A program made the position numbers and the translations under genes. Shown one piece after another: positions 1-9,112 of a stretch of DNA of 64,000 nt (the first letter of the stretch is position 1; every line of letters starts with the position of its first letter). The DNA is taken from NCBI GenBank assembly GCA_043228905.1, contig JBHGNT010000009.1, forward strand, positions 6,510,001-6,574,000, given 5' to 3'. The DNA comes from Azolla caroliniana. Lineage: Eukaryota; Polypodiophyta. The notes under the pieces were generated by a model that saw nothing but the letters and a program-made list of their open reading frames with translations, searched no databases and was not told where the DNA came from.

Positions 1-1
1 G

Positions 2-283
2 TCATATTGGTACGGCCAATGCGTAGAGAACGTCGTAATCCATTGTGCTGCTCACGTATCGTAATACTTGCTTAGCGCAATCGAAATGGATATCTCGCAG
101 AGTTTGCATGAATTGGCTAAGGAGTCCGACTAGATAGCTAAGGTCAGGTCGAGTGATCGTGAGATAGATTAGGCTCCCGATCAGTTGACGATATTGGGTC
201 AGCTCGCACTCGTCTATGCCGGAGTCAGCATCTAGTTTGAGGTTTTGCTCGGGAGGTGTAGCCACCGATTTGTACTCAGCCAT
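2..283 (-). pseudogene. Copia A pol, RT/RNase H junction (partial)
   Basis: A 93-codon frame carries the end of the copia reverse transcriptase and the lead-in to RNase H. The conserved block IGSLIYLTITRPDLSY is followed by SQFMQ and QVLRYV, as in many plant copia polyproteins. The frame stops before the catalytic RNase H core, which would lie left of the window. The preceding RT frame (312-1106) is separated from it by a frameshift, so this is a relic and not an independent gene. Confidence 0.85.
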
Positions 284-311
284 CCCGAACTTGTATACAA
301 GTTGAGGATGT

Positions 312-1106
312 CTAGTGTCGTTGAGAGATCATAATGCCAGTCGGAATCCGAATTACTTCGATGCCAAGGAAGTAATGGAGCTCCTTCATGTCCGTCATCT
401 CGAATTTTCCGGAGAGGAGGGACTTGACCTTGTTGATGTCGACTAGACTTTCACCTCCAATAACCCGATCATCCACGTATAGGATGATGACAGTTAGGCT
501 TCTAGAGTCGTGTCCTACGTAGAGGGAGTTGTCGGATTTCGACATTCGAAAGCCGATTTGATGAAGATATTGTGTAAGCTTTGAATGCCAAGCACACGGT
601 GCTTGCTTGAGGCTGTAGAGTGGCTTCTTGAGTCGGCACACGACTTTCGGATGAATGCTCGATTCAAATCCGGAAGGTTGTACCATGTACACTTCCTCTT
701 CTAATTCGCCTTGGAGGAAAGCGTTCTTGATGTCCATCTGGTGGAGGTGCCACCCTTTCGTTGTTGCGAGTGCAATTACGGTCCGCACCGTCGTCATCTT
801 TGCCATCGGGGCAAAGGTCTCTTCATAGTCGACTCCATGTGTTTGTGTGTATCCTTTCGCTACAAGTCGAGCTTTGTAGTGGTTGACGGAACCGTCGGCA
901 TTATACTTCACCTTGTAGATCCATCTGTAGCCAATTGCCCTCTTGTGTGGTGAGTGGGGAATGAGATCCCATGTCTCGTTCTTGCGTAGTGCACACATCT
1001 CCTCGTTCATTGCTTCAATCCATTGCGGGTCCTTCGCGGCTTCGGAAGAGGTTTCCGGATTCTGTATTGTTGCCACCTTCATCATAAATGCGTAATGATA
1101 CGCCAT
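312..1106 (-). pseudogene. Copia A pol, reverse transcriptase domain
   Basis: This 264-codon frame holds most of an RVT_2 (copia-type) reverse transcriptase, which copies retrotransposon RNA into DNA inside the virus-like particle. Visible blocks are IGYRWIYKVKYNADG, YEETFAPMAKMTTVR, MDIKNAFLQGELEEEVYM and the catalytic box ILYVDD. The box reads YVDDRVIGG where relatives have YVDDLIIGG; the two aspartates are kept. A stop codon just upstream separates it from the linker peptide at 1107-1289. It was probably once functional and is now dead through flanking breaks. Confidence 0.9.
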
Positions 1107-2114
1107 TTACTCGTCGTAGCCGAATCGGCTTACGGGGTTCTTTTGATGGGTGGATCTTCGAAACTTCTCGTTTGCGGATTCTAAGGCTTTCTTCACTCCA
1201 TTTGTCTGGATGTCAAGGCCTTCGAACTCACTATCAAGGGAGTGAGTCGATTCAATGCCGTCGAAATGATCATCTTCATACTCTGGCATTTTGGCCTTCC
1301 CTTTGTCTAGCTTCGAACTCGGTCAAGATGTGCTTTGATCGCTCGGACGCTCTTGTGGTCCGCTCAGTCGGGTCGTGATCGGACTTTCTTCGAACATGTG
1401 CGTAAGGCTATCTTCATCCTCTATCTCTTGTTTGGCGGATTCTAGGTCGAGCGGAATCGGAGTCGAAGTTGTCTCTAGTGCATACCAAGAGGCGGACTTG
1501 TCAAAGACGACGTCTTGACTTACGCGAACTTTTCGAGTCGAGGGGTTATAACACAATGTACCCCTTTTGCTCCAGTGAGTATCCGATGAGGATACATTTC
1601 TTCGACTTCGGGTCGAGCTTTTGTCTTTTTTCATCGGGGATGTGCACATACGCAATGGAGCCGAATATCCGGACGTGTGATAGATCTGGCTTCTTTCCGA
1701 AAACTTTTTGTGCGGAATGAGGTCATGCACGCCGGATGTCGTACACTGATTCATGAGGTATACGGCCGTGTTAGCCGCTTCTGCCCAGTACGACTTCGGC
1801 ACATGCTTTTTGTTCATCATGGCCCATGCTACTTCGAAGATGTGCCAATTCTTTCGTTCGGCCAGTCCGTTTTGTTGTGGCGTATGTCGACACGAAAACT
1901 CTCACCGAATTCCTTCTTTCCGTAGATACGCTGTAAACTCATCCGAGAAATATTCCTTGCCTCCATCCGATTGAAGACACCGTATGTGTCGACTCGTAGC
2001 TTTTTCGACTCCACTCTTGAATTTTAGGAAGTGTCCAAACACTTCGCTCTTTTGCCGCATCGGGTAGAGCCAAGTGTGCCTAGAGAAGTCGTCGATAAAG
2101 GTTATGTCAAAGAT
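1107..2114 (-). pseudogene. Copia A pol, integrase core and linker (fragmented)
   Basis: Three overlapping frames cover this stretch. From upstream to downstream they give the integrase core start (FIDDFSRHTWLYP, LQSDGGKEYFS), the later integrase part (YWAEAANTAVYLMNQ) and a tail with CYNPSTRKVRVSQDVVFD, then the acidic linker that precedes RT. The integrase would join element DNA to the chromosome. Frame changes near 1820 and 1320 and a stop near 1107 disable it. The first integrase residues are missing because copia B interrupts the gene at about 2114. Confidence 0.85.
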
Positions 2115-2538
2115 TGCTTGCGGAAGCGTTAGAAAGAACAATACAGAGAGAGAGAGAGAGAGAGTACGCGGGAGAGACACACACAGAGAGAGAGAGTGAG
2201 CAGGACACACTATTTTTCAAAATTATATGAATACTCTGTGCTTTGTATCTACAACGCACTCATTAGCGCTATTTATACAAGTCCACACGGGACTGTTAGA
2301 AGTACAGTGTACTTCAATGCTCACACGAGCATCTGACACTAACTACGAGACTATAACTGCCTAGTAGTCTAACCTATACTAGGCTTCCGGTTACAGATTG
2401 GATCCGGCATACCGGCTCCCCAGCTCACCGGTCCTTACTACTTACCAGTTCGGTTCCTCACCGGCATACCGATTCATCTCGCTTACTAGCTCAGGCTTAT
2501 TCAGCCGATCCGGCTCCGGTTGAGCTTGCCGCTCAACA
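2115..2538 (-). repeat. 3' LTR of copia B
   Basis: On the minus strand this block starts TGTTGAGCGGCAAGCTC directly after a polypurine tract and ends ...CCGCAAGCA at the junction with copia A, giving TG...CA ends. It holds a TATA-like TATAAATA (plus 2270-2277) and a GA-rich microsatellite near 2141-2163. Its first bases resemble the LTR start of copia C (TGTTGAG then AAGCTCAAC). The matching 5' LTR is not present because the element is truncated at about 7110. The left border could be a few bases off. Confidence 0.7.
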
Positions 2539-2552
2539 CTCCCCCTCAAGCT
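2539..2552 (-). other. Polypurine tract of copia B
   Basis: Minus-strand AGCTTGAGGGGGAG lies immediately before the LTR start TGTTGAGC. This matches the tract of copia C at 49407-49420, which also ends in CTTGAGGGGGAG. It primes plus-strand DNA synthesis. A second identical 12-base core lies at 3233-3244 (see findings). Confidence 0.75.
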
Positions 2553-2820
2553 CAACCTGAGGTAGGGTCGTAGTGTCAACCTCTGTGGCAGTCGGTTCTT
2601 CCAACCGACTTCTCCTGGCGTCGCTTCGCCTTGCTCGCGCTCCTTGTCCGGTCCGGTCCCGTTTGCTGCGACCCCTTTGGTTCTGCGCGCCTCAACCTTT
2701 GGCATGTCTGCTCAATAGGCCCATCTCAGCTCCTTCGCTGCTATGACTCCGGCGCTTGCCGATCCGTCGGTTCCTCTCCGATGGCATCGACTTCCGCTGC
2801 ATCCGTGTCTCCTTGGCCTC
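2553..2820 (-). other. Copia B 3' untranslated segment
   Basis: This stretch lies between the stop of the extended pol frame (2821) and the polypurine tract. An open frame of 87 codons (2442-2705) runs into the LTR, but it has no recognisable motif and is probably chance in GC-rich sequence. Confidence 0.5.
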
Positions 2821-3459
2821 TCATTGATCCGACTCATCCGGATCCGTCTGTTCATCCGAATCAGTAGTCTCCGACTCGTTCCAGCTCTTGTCCGAATCAG
2901 TATCCTCTGATTCGATTTTCGGCTTCAGGCCTCTCACCACATTGGACCACGTCCGGGTCTTGGCCTTCTCCGTGCTTCCCTTGGCTTCTTCAACCGGGTC
3001 ACCGAAGTCGAATTCTTCATTCGACTCCGTATCATGGCTAGTACGATCGTGATGACCTCCGCATAGCATGCACTTCTCTTCCTGAGTGTACACTTCTTCT
3101 TCACAGCCGCTCACTCCGACCTGTTCGGATGTGCCGACTTCCTTCGTCGACTCGGCTTCATTTTTCTTCTTGTCTCCACCTCTACCAGTTCTTCTCTTAC
3201 CTACGGGTTCAACAGTTTTTTTGCCTTTGCATCTCCCCCTCAAGTGCGGCACGTCGAGATGTTGAACACCAAGCATTTCGGTAAAGTGTTGCAACTTGTC
3301 CGACCTGAGCGGCTTGGTGAAGATGTCGGCAACTTGCCGATCCGTGTGAACATATCGTAGTTCAACTTCACCGCTCAGGACCCGCTCACGCACGAAGTGA
3401 TAATGCACTTCTATGTGCTTTGTGCGAGCATGGAACACAAAGTTCTTGGCGAGTTGCAT
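2821..3459 (-). pseudogene. Copia B RNase H C-terminus with ~190-codon extension
   Basis: The frame begins in the RNase H end common to copia elements (LAKNFVFHARTKHIEVHYHF, then DIFTKPL) and does not stop there. It runs about 190 more codons through a Lys/Arg-rich stretch, a Cys/His patch (CMLCGGHHDRTSH) and a Ser/Asp/Glu-rich tail ending DPDESDQ. Copia polyproteins normally stop soon after the DIFTK motif. The extension lies where some retroelements carry extra ORFs, but it has no transmembrane segment and I recognise no family. A one-base frameshift near 3459 separates it from the RT/RNase H frame. Confidence 0.7.
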
Positions 3460-4649
3460 GCTGCTAAGTTATCGCAGTAGATCAGGATCGGGGTCAGTAC
3501 CTCGATCCGCAGGTCTTGCAGTAGTCGCCGAAGCCAAATGGCTTCGCAGGTGGCAACGATCACGCCCCGGTATTCAGCCTCAGTGTTGGATAGAGCCACT
3601 GTTGGCTGCTTTTTGCTGCTCCACGCAATAGCCGCGCTCCCAAGAGAAAACATAAAGTCAGAAGTTGAGCGACGATCCGTTGCATCGCTAGTCCAGTCGG
3701 CATCCGTGTAGCCGACAAGCTCTTCAGTTATACCTTGCCGGTATAAGAGCCCCCGGTCCTTAGTGCCACTTACATACCTCAGTATTCGTTGCACGCACTG
3801 AAGGTGCTCCACGGTCGGCTTCTGCATGAATTGGCTTACCACTCCGACTGGATAGCTAATGTTGGGTCGGGTGATGGTCAAGTAGATCAGGCTTCCGACT
3901 ATTTGTCGGAACCTTTTCTCATCGCAAGCTGGTCCGGAGTTGGGACGGATCTTTTGGTTCTGGTCTTGGGGTGTGGAGACAGGTCGGCGTTCCGTCATGC
4001 CGAACTTGTACAGTAAATTCAACACATAATGGCGTTGAGAAAGCAATATGTTGTCGGGGGTGCGGATCACCTCAATCCCCAAAAAATAATGGAGGTCCCC
4101 CAAGTCCTTCATATCGAATGCGTCCGACAACTGGGACTTGACGCGGTTGATTTCCGGAAGACCTGGGCCGGTGATGATTAAATCATCAACATAGAGTAAG
4201 ATACATATCGGACCGTTTGAGCCTTGACGGATGAACAGGGAAGAGTCCAACTTAGAGGCACCAAACCCCATCTTTCGCAACCGGTGCGTGATCTTAGCAT
4301 TTCGAGCACGGGGGGCTTGCTTCAAGCCGTACAACGACTTCCTCAGCTGGCATACCGCCAACTTGTTCACCTTCGACTGAAATCCGAGGGGCCGAGTCAT
4401 AAAGACTTCTTCTTCAAGATCTCCTCGAAGGAATGCATTCTTCACATCCATCTGATGATGATGCCACCCCCTTGCCGCAGCAACCGCCAGTACCACACGA
4501 ACCGTCGTCATCTTCGCTCCAGGAGCGAAGGTCTCATCGTAGTCGATTCCGTGGGTCTGCGCATATCCCTTCGCCACTAACCGGGCCTTGTACCGGTTAA
4601 CTGTACCGTCAGCATTGTACTTTACCTTGTACACCCACTTGCATCCCAT
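3411..4649 (-). pseudogene. Copia B reverse transcriptase and RNase H
   Basis: A 412-codon frame carries a full RVT_2 domain followed by RNase H. Visible blocks are CKWVYKVKYNADGTVNRYKA, YDETFAPGAKMTTVR, MDVKNAFLRGDLEEEVFM, the catalytic ILLYVDDLIITG, then GSLIYLTITRPNISY, YTDADWTSDATDRRSTS and LSNTEAEYRG of RNase H. RT and RNase H make and process the cDNA. A frameshift at about 4650 separates it from the integrase linker, and another near 3459 moves the last RNase H part into the next frame. The key aspartates are present. Confidence 0.92.
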
Positions 4650-4729
4650 TTACAGTGACGGGGAGGGTCAACCAGGTCCCAAGTTCCGTTGGCATCCAGT
4701 GCCCGCATTTCTTCCCCCATAGCGGCACG

Positions 4730-5002
4730 TCAATTTGCGTCCTTTGCCGCTTCTGCGTAGCTCTCCGGCTCACGCACTTCCGCGACCTTGGTCATGTATG
4801 CATAATGATGCGCCATGTACTCGTTATACCCGTACCATTTAACGGGATCCTTCTGGCGGGTGGACCGGCGTAACTCACCATTACCCGGTATGAGACCCTT
4901 CTTGGCCGGTTCGGTCTTCGTTCCCAAAGATCTGCCTATGTCCTTGCCGAAGTCAGATACGCACCAATCCGACTCATCATTGCCGATCTCGAATTCCGGC
5001 AT
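4730..5002 (-). pseudogene. Copia B integrase-RT linker
   Basis: This 90-codon frame has the typical peptide before copia RT: MPEFEIGNDESD, RRSTRQKDPVKWYGYNEYM, HHYAYMTKVAEV, ESYAEAAKDAN. It then reads on into the RT lead, where a stop and a shift occur near 4730 and 4650. The linker has no known catalytic role. A frameshift near 5000 disconnects it from the integrase frame. Its HHYAY...ESYAE pattern recurs in the copia scrap at 51083-51252, so the two belong to related families. Confidence 0.8.
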
Positions 5003-5876
5003 CTTCTACTTCCCTTTCTCTTTGCGTGTGAACCGTCTCCTCGGTTCCTTGCGCGGGGAGAGCACGACAGAGTCTCTCATTCAGTCCGCTTAACCGAAAC
5101 GATTCCGGACTCTCATCTTGAATCCCGGCTTCATCTTTCTCTACCTGGGCCGGTTCAAGCTCACTAGCCCCATCCTCCAACATCAGGTCGGGATCGGAAG
5201 TCGGAGTTGGTAAGGAATACCACGATGCCGATTCATCAAACTTGACATCTCGGCTGACTCGGACCTGCTTCGTCCGAGGGTTATAACACTTATACCCCTT
5301 TTGTTCTTGAGCATAGCCGACTAGGATGCATTTTTCCGATTTTGCATCCAGCTTTCTCCGCTTCTCATCCGGCACATGTACATAGGCTATGCTGCCGAAT
5401 AACCAGAGGTATCTCAAATTCGGCTTGTGCCCGAAATACAACTCATCAGCTGACACCTTGTCCCCGATCCGGTTTTGGATGTAAACAGCCGTTTGGACCG
5501 CCTCCGCCCAGTAGAACTTGGGCATGCTCTTTTCCTCCATCATTGCCCTAGCCGCGTCAATCAGCGACCGATTCTTCCTTTCGGCCACACCGTTCTGTTG
5601 CGGTGTGTATCTGCAGCTGAATTCTCGCCAAATTCCTTTTTGTTGCAGATAGCTGTTGAATTGGCTGGAAAAGTACTCTTTTCCGCCATCCGACCGTAGG
5701 CATTTGATCTTCCTCTCCGATTCCCGTTCCACCATCTTCTGGAGGCTCCGGAAACACTCGAAGGCTTCGCTCTTCCGCTCAATGAGGTAGATCCACGTAT
5801 GCCGCGTGTAGTCGTCGATGAAGGAGACGAAATATCGACTCCCGCCAATACTAACATTTTGTGCCGGTCCCCACAC
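4977..5876 (-). pseudogene. Copia B integrase core
   Basis: A 299-codon frame contains the rve integrase core: YFVSFIDDYTRHTWIY, KCLRSDGGKEYFS, FSCRYTPQQNGVAERKNRSL and FYWAEAVQTAVYIQNR, followed by the LFGSIAYVHVP and CYNPRTKQVRVSRDVKFDE tail. The acidic residues fit the D,D-35-E triad: FIDD, SDGG and the E of GVAERKN. The same frame continues upstream as ICEACQLEKQHRLPFP after a single TAG at about 5973, which cuts it from protease and gag. Confidence 0.9.
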
Positions 5877-5972
5877 ATCCGAATGGATAAGATCGAGCTT
5901 GTTATGGCTTTGATTTCTTTCGGTGGGGAATGGAAGTCGGTGTTGCTTCTCGAGTTGGCAAGCTTCACAAAT

Positions 5973-7110
5973 CTAGGCTCTCCGGCCGCTAAATTTCGGC
6001 AAACCGAAAACGACTTGTTCCGTTTGCAAGTCTTGAAGCCTCCGGTAGTTGACGTGGTCAATCCGCTTCTGCCACAGGTCGATATCCGACTCGACCTTCT
6101 GTCCTTTGGCGAACAGTGTGGTGCCAACGTCATTGGTGTTGAGGATAAACATCCTCCCATCTCTGCGCCCTTGCGCAATAACTTCGCCCTCATCCTCAAT
6201 GAAGCACCCGAGGTGCGTAAACCGCTCCTGCATCCCCTGGTCGACGATCTGTCCGACCGACACCAGGTTCTTCGTGATCATCGGAACATGTAATACATTC
6301 ATCAGCTTCCCCCTCTGTCCGACGTGGCTCAAGGGGACTTCTCCGACGTGCACGATCGGAGTGTCGTCTCCGGTTTCGACAACTCCCGGTTGGTTCGGCT
6401 TCTCCAAAAAGGAGAACCACTCCTCGTGGCTCGTCATGTGGTTCAATGCGCCGGAGTCAACGTACCACACTTCCTCCAATTTGGAAGTGGTCTTCTTCAT
6501 TGAGTTTGCCTTGTGCTTCATCACCAAGGCTGGCCCCTTACCGTTCTTGGATCCTCCCGATCCGTTTGCGTAGTGAGAGCTTTGTCGGCCTTCCTTACTG
6601 GTCTTACCAGATCCGGATTTATCCGAATCGGCATGCTTTCTCCAGCACTCATTTTCCCTGTGGCCCTTTTTGCCACAATACCAGCATTCCATAGCGGATT
6701 TGTCTTGCCGGCCTCCGGCACCACCTTGACTCCCTCTACTTGTGGAAGTCCCAGAACTGCTATCGGCACGCTCATTGTGCCTTCGTTCCTGCTCTTGCCA
6801 GCCGTCTCCTTTGCGTGCCGACCTGCCTCGTCCACCACGCCCACGGGACCAATCCGCTCTCGTGTACAACATCCGGCTGTCTGGGGATGCACTGGTAGAT
6901 GCACCGGCGTGGTTCTCCTCTACAAGGAGCATCGACTATAAGTCGAAAAATGAGGGCGTATTCTCCCTTGTACAAACCGCAGTCCGGAAAGCTCCGATCT
7001 TGGATGCCAGGCCTCCAAGACAGACCTGCACTATCTCGTCTTCCTCTACGGTGACGTTAATAGAGGCAAGCGAGTCACAAATCCCTTTGATCCGGGTTGT
7101 GTAATCTACC
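5973..7110 (-). pseudogene. Copia B gag C-terminus, zinc knuckle, protease, pre-integrase
   Basis: Upstream (about 7110-6940) is a UBN2-type gag segment (ICDSLASINVTVEEDEIVQV), interrupted by a TAG near 6937. The main 319-codon frame then gives a Gly/Arg/Ser-rich RNA-binding stretch, the knuckle CWYCGKKGHRENEC, the aspartic protease WYVDSGALNHMTSHEEW and the pre-integrase segment DLWQKRIDHVNYRRLQDL. It ends at a TAG at 5973. Gag packages RNA, and the protease would cut the polyprotein. The N-terminal half of gag is missing. Confidence 0.9.
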
Positions 7111-7149
7111 ACCCAGTGCGGGTGGCAGTGTTGGAAGGTAAGGAGTGGT
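7111..7149. other. Junction between copia B and LINE fragment
   Basis: Copia B homology ends near 7110 and LINE coding sequence starts near 7150. The short stretch between holds GTGGCAGTGTTGGAAGG-type sequence with no feature I recognise. The junction marks where the 5' part of copia B was lost, by deletion or by insertion of the LINE. Confidence 0.4.
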
Positions 7150-8270
7150 AGTGTTGGATAACAATTCTAAACTATGGCTATTTGACAACAAGCCCCTATG
7201 CGATTTGGAGTGGGATCCATTAGAGGTATGGGGGCAGAAACCGGGAACGAACAAACTGGAGGGTTTTTTTTAATATAGTACTAAGTTAGGAAGGCAAATC
7301 ATTGGCTCCAAATCAGTGGGCGTTGCTCAGACTCGCAATAGTTTGAGGGATAAAGGCATATCAGATGACTTGTTGAAGTTGTTTTGGAGGAGACTATGGG
7401 CGTTGGATATGCCAGTAAAAATAAAGGTTTGGTTCTGGCTTCTTGGCCATAAGGTGATACCTGTGGGGGAGTGGATGAGGTGTCGTGGTGGGAAGGCTAG
7501 TTGTAAGTTATGTGAACACTCTTTGGAATCGATACCTCACTATTTTTGGAATTGTGTAGAGGCGATTATCATTTGGGGCAGAAGTCTCAGGATAGTGGCA
7601 GCATGTGGTATGAATGGGAGAGTTGTGTGGGGGTCCTTACAAGGTTTGAAGCTAACCGGGGAAGGTTGAGCAAAACAGTTAAAACCACATGGTCATGGAT
7701 TTATAGTGCAGGATCGCAGCGTGTTCCAATGTGTTGGAGTGAAACCTAGCACAAAGTATGGTTTTTTTTAGGAGATATGGATGTTGGTGGCGTGCTTATC
7801 AATCTGGCACATTTGGACCAGGCGATGTATGTTTTTTTTTCAACAATGAAAGCTCCTAAGCGGTGAGGTGTTGCTCAACATTTGGCTACGTGGACAATAC
7901 GACTCGATTGATGGGAACTCGGATGAAGCAGAAAGGGATCGGTCAAATTTTCTGTTGAAATGGGGTGGTTCTTCTATGATGGTAAAATCATCCTCAAGGC
8001 TTGAATGGAACTACCAAGCACCGAAATGGGTTTCCGCCAATGGATTCCATTAGTGGACATGAGGTGTAAATATGTATACTAGCGGTACAACTAAGTTACC
8101 ATGTAAAAAGAGTCGGTGGGATACTTTTGTTGTAAATGTCGGGGTGGGGATTATGATTAGTTTTGTGTGGAGAAGTATGAGTTTTGCTGAATATGGTTGA
8201 ACTTTGATGTACTTCGTTTGCTAACTAATGTGAGATAGTGTTTTTTTTTTTTGGGGGGGGGGGGGGGAGA
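7150..8270 (+). mobile_element. LINE 1: 5'-truncated L1-type element, 3' end only
   Basis: The reading frame enters with KPLCDLEWDP, which also occurs (KPLCELEWDP) in the LINE at 24.3-27.5 kb, so both copies are of one family. It then covers the zf-RVT domain and a degenerate tail. The segment ends at a T-run followed by a long G-run (8242-8269). The endonuclease and reverse transcriptase are absent, as expected for a 5'-truncated LINE or for a remnant after later deletion. Confidence 0.75.
7316..7669 (+). pseudogene. LINE 1 ORF2 zf-RVT domain
   Basis: A 117-codon frame matches the zinc-binding region found after plant LINE reverse transcriptases. It has WALDMPVKIKVWFWLLGHKV, then WMRCRGGKASCKLCEHSLES, then HYFWNCVEAIIIW. 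The Cys-x2-Cys pair with downstream His and Cys is intact. The frame ends at 7669, and overlapping codons (7546-7749) carry on in a shifted frame, so the copy is dead. The domain is thought to help nucleic-acid binding during target-primed reverse transcription. Confidence 0.8.
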
Positions 8271-8280
8271 GGGGGGAACT

Positions 8281-8533
8281 GTTCTAAAAATTTCTCCATA
8301 TTCATTATGAATCAATCATTGATTATATACTTAGAGATGTCACATCATTAGAGTTTGGTCAATTGGATATTTGTATAACCTTTTATATTAATTTCAACCA
8401 AGAAACTAACATGTCGTAGAGTTTCAGTAAGAATAGAGGTTGTTTGCATTAACATCTACTCCCCATCTACTTTTATTCAACAAGGTTGATTGTTCGTGAT
8501 TTAATGAATATCTGTTATAATTTCACATAATAT
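8281..8533. other. AT-rich spacer without gene
   Basis: This is the stretch between the LINE tail and Gypsy1. It has no ORF or repeat I can assign. Its last bases (ATAT) form the left copy of the Gypsy1 target duplication. Confidence 0.6.
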
Positions 8534-8776
8534 TGTGAAATGCTCTCAAGAATAGCCTTCCTTTCATTATGTCTCAAGTTACATTTTATAGACTCTCTCT
8601 TAGTGTGGAGGGTGTTCTCCCGCTCCAATTAGCTCTACTAATTATGGGGCTTGGTGGGGGCCTAGTTTGGGTGTGGTGCATGAGGCTTGGTAGGGGCCTA
8701 ATTTGGGTGTGGTCTATGTGTGGTGCATGGGGCTTGGTAGGGGCCTAATCTAGGTGTGGTCCATGTGACCACCACA
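8534..8776 (-). repeat. Gypsy1 3' LTR (243 bp)
   Basis: It is a direct repeat of 13112-13354. On the minus strand it starts TGTGGTGGTCACATGG directly after the polypurine tract and ends GAGAGCATTTCACA. The part near 8640-8765 contains imperfect internal repeats of GGGGCTTGGTRGGGGCCTA. Confidence 0.97.
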
Positions 8777-8788
8777 ATTCCCCCTTGT
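8777..8788 (-). other. Gypsy1 polypurine tract
   Basis: Minus-strand ACAAGGGGGAAT sits exactly next to the 3' LTR start TGTGGTGG. It is the expected primer for plus-strand DNA synthesis. Confidence 0.8.
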
Positions 8789-8798
8789 AAAAAAAAAA

Positions 8799-9112
8799 TT
8801 AATGTGCAGTCGAAGCGCGACGAGGCGTGGACGACGGTTCCAGACGGGGGGATGACACGGGCGTGGGCGTAGGCATGAGTGTGGGCGGGGGCGGTGGTAG
8901 TTGATGGAAGGGCTTCATGCGAGACTGGTGAGCAAAGGTAGAGCGGTTGTTGGAGGCGCGGAGGAGCAGGTATGTAGTGTCGCGTATCTGCTTTTGAACT
9001 TCGAAGGGACCGATCCATCGGTGCATGAGCGATTCGCTGAGACCGCGACGACGGATGGGGAAGTAGACGAGGACTTTGTCACCGACGTGGTATTGATGGT
9101 CGACACGGCCTA
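8799..9112 (-). pseudogene. Gypsy1 integrase C-terminal domain (out of frame with pol)
   Basis: This frame continues pol after a shift near 9110. It reads GRVDHQYHVGDKVLVYFP, then RRRGLSESLMHRWIGPFEV, then DTTYLLL, the SH3-like DNA-binding tail of gypsy integrases, followed by a Pro/Ser/Thr-rich end. The pol frame ends RQKRQHDI then TAG; the tail resumes if two bases of the TATATA run are discounted. No chromodomain follows, which argues against the chromovirus lineage common in plants. The open frame nominally extends to 9212, but the part above about 9112 is a shadow of pol. Confidence 0.85.

Larger units (their letters stand above)
1..2114 (-). mobile_element. Copia A: degraded Ty1/copia pol relic, cut by copia B
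   Basis: Read on the minus strand, the segment runs integrase, linker, reverse transcriptase and start of RNase H, the order of Ty1/copia. It is broken into at least five frames by stops and frameshifts and continues past the left window edge. At its upstream end the integrase core (FIDDFSRHTWLYP) abuts the terminal repeat of copia B at about 2114, so B inserted into A. The missing N-terminal half of A should lie beyond B's 5' end, but that end is also lost. No LTR of A is visible. Confidence 0.9.
2115..7110 (-). mobile_element. Copia B: Ty1/copia retrotransposon lacking its 5' end
   Basis: Minus-strand order is gag (UBN2-like), CCHC zinc knuckle, protease, GAG-pre-integrase, integrase, RT, RNase H, a C-terminal extension, a polypurine tract and the 3' LTR. 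Only a handful of stops and frameshifts break the polyprotein. Homology ends at about 7110 inside gag and LINE sequence follows, so the 5' LTR and gag N-terminus were lost. It inserted into copia A at about 2114. GC content is clearly higher than in the intergenic DNA to its right. Confidence 0.9.

Noticed and set aside
6049-6573. 174-codon plus ORF opposite copia B gag/protease
   Set aside because: Shadow of the minus-strand polyprotein, as are the plus ORFs at 36666-39500 and the minus ORFs across copia C pol.
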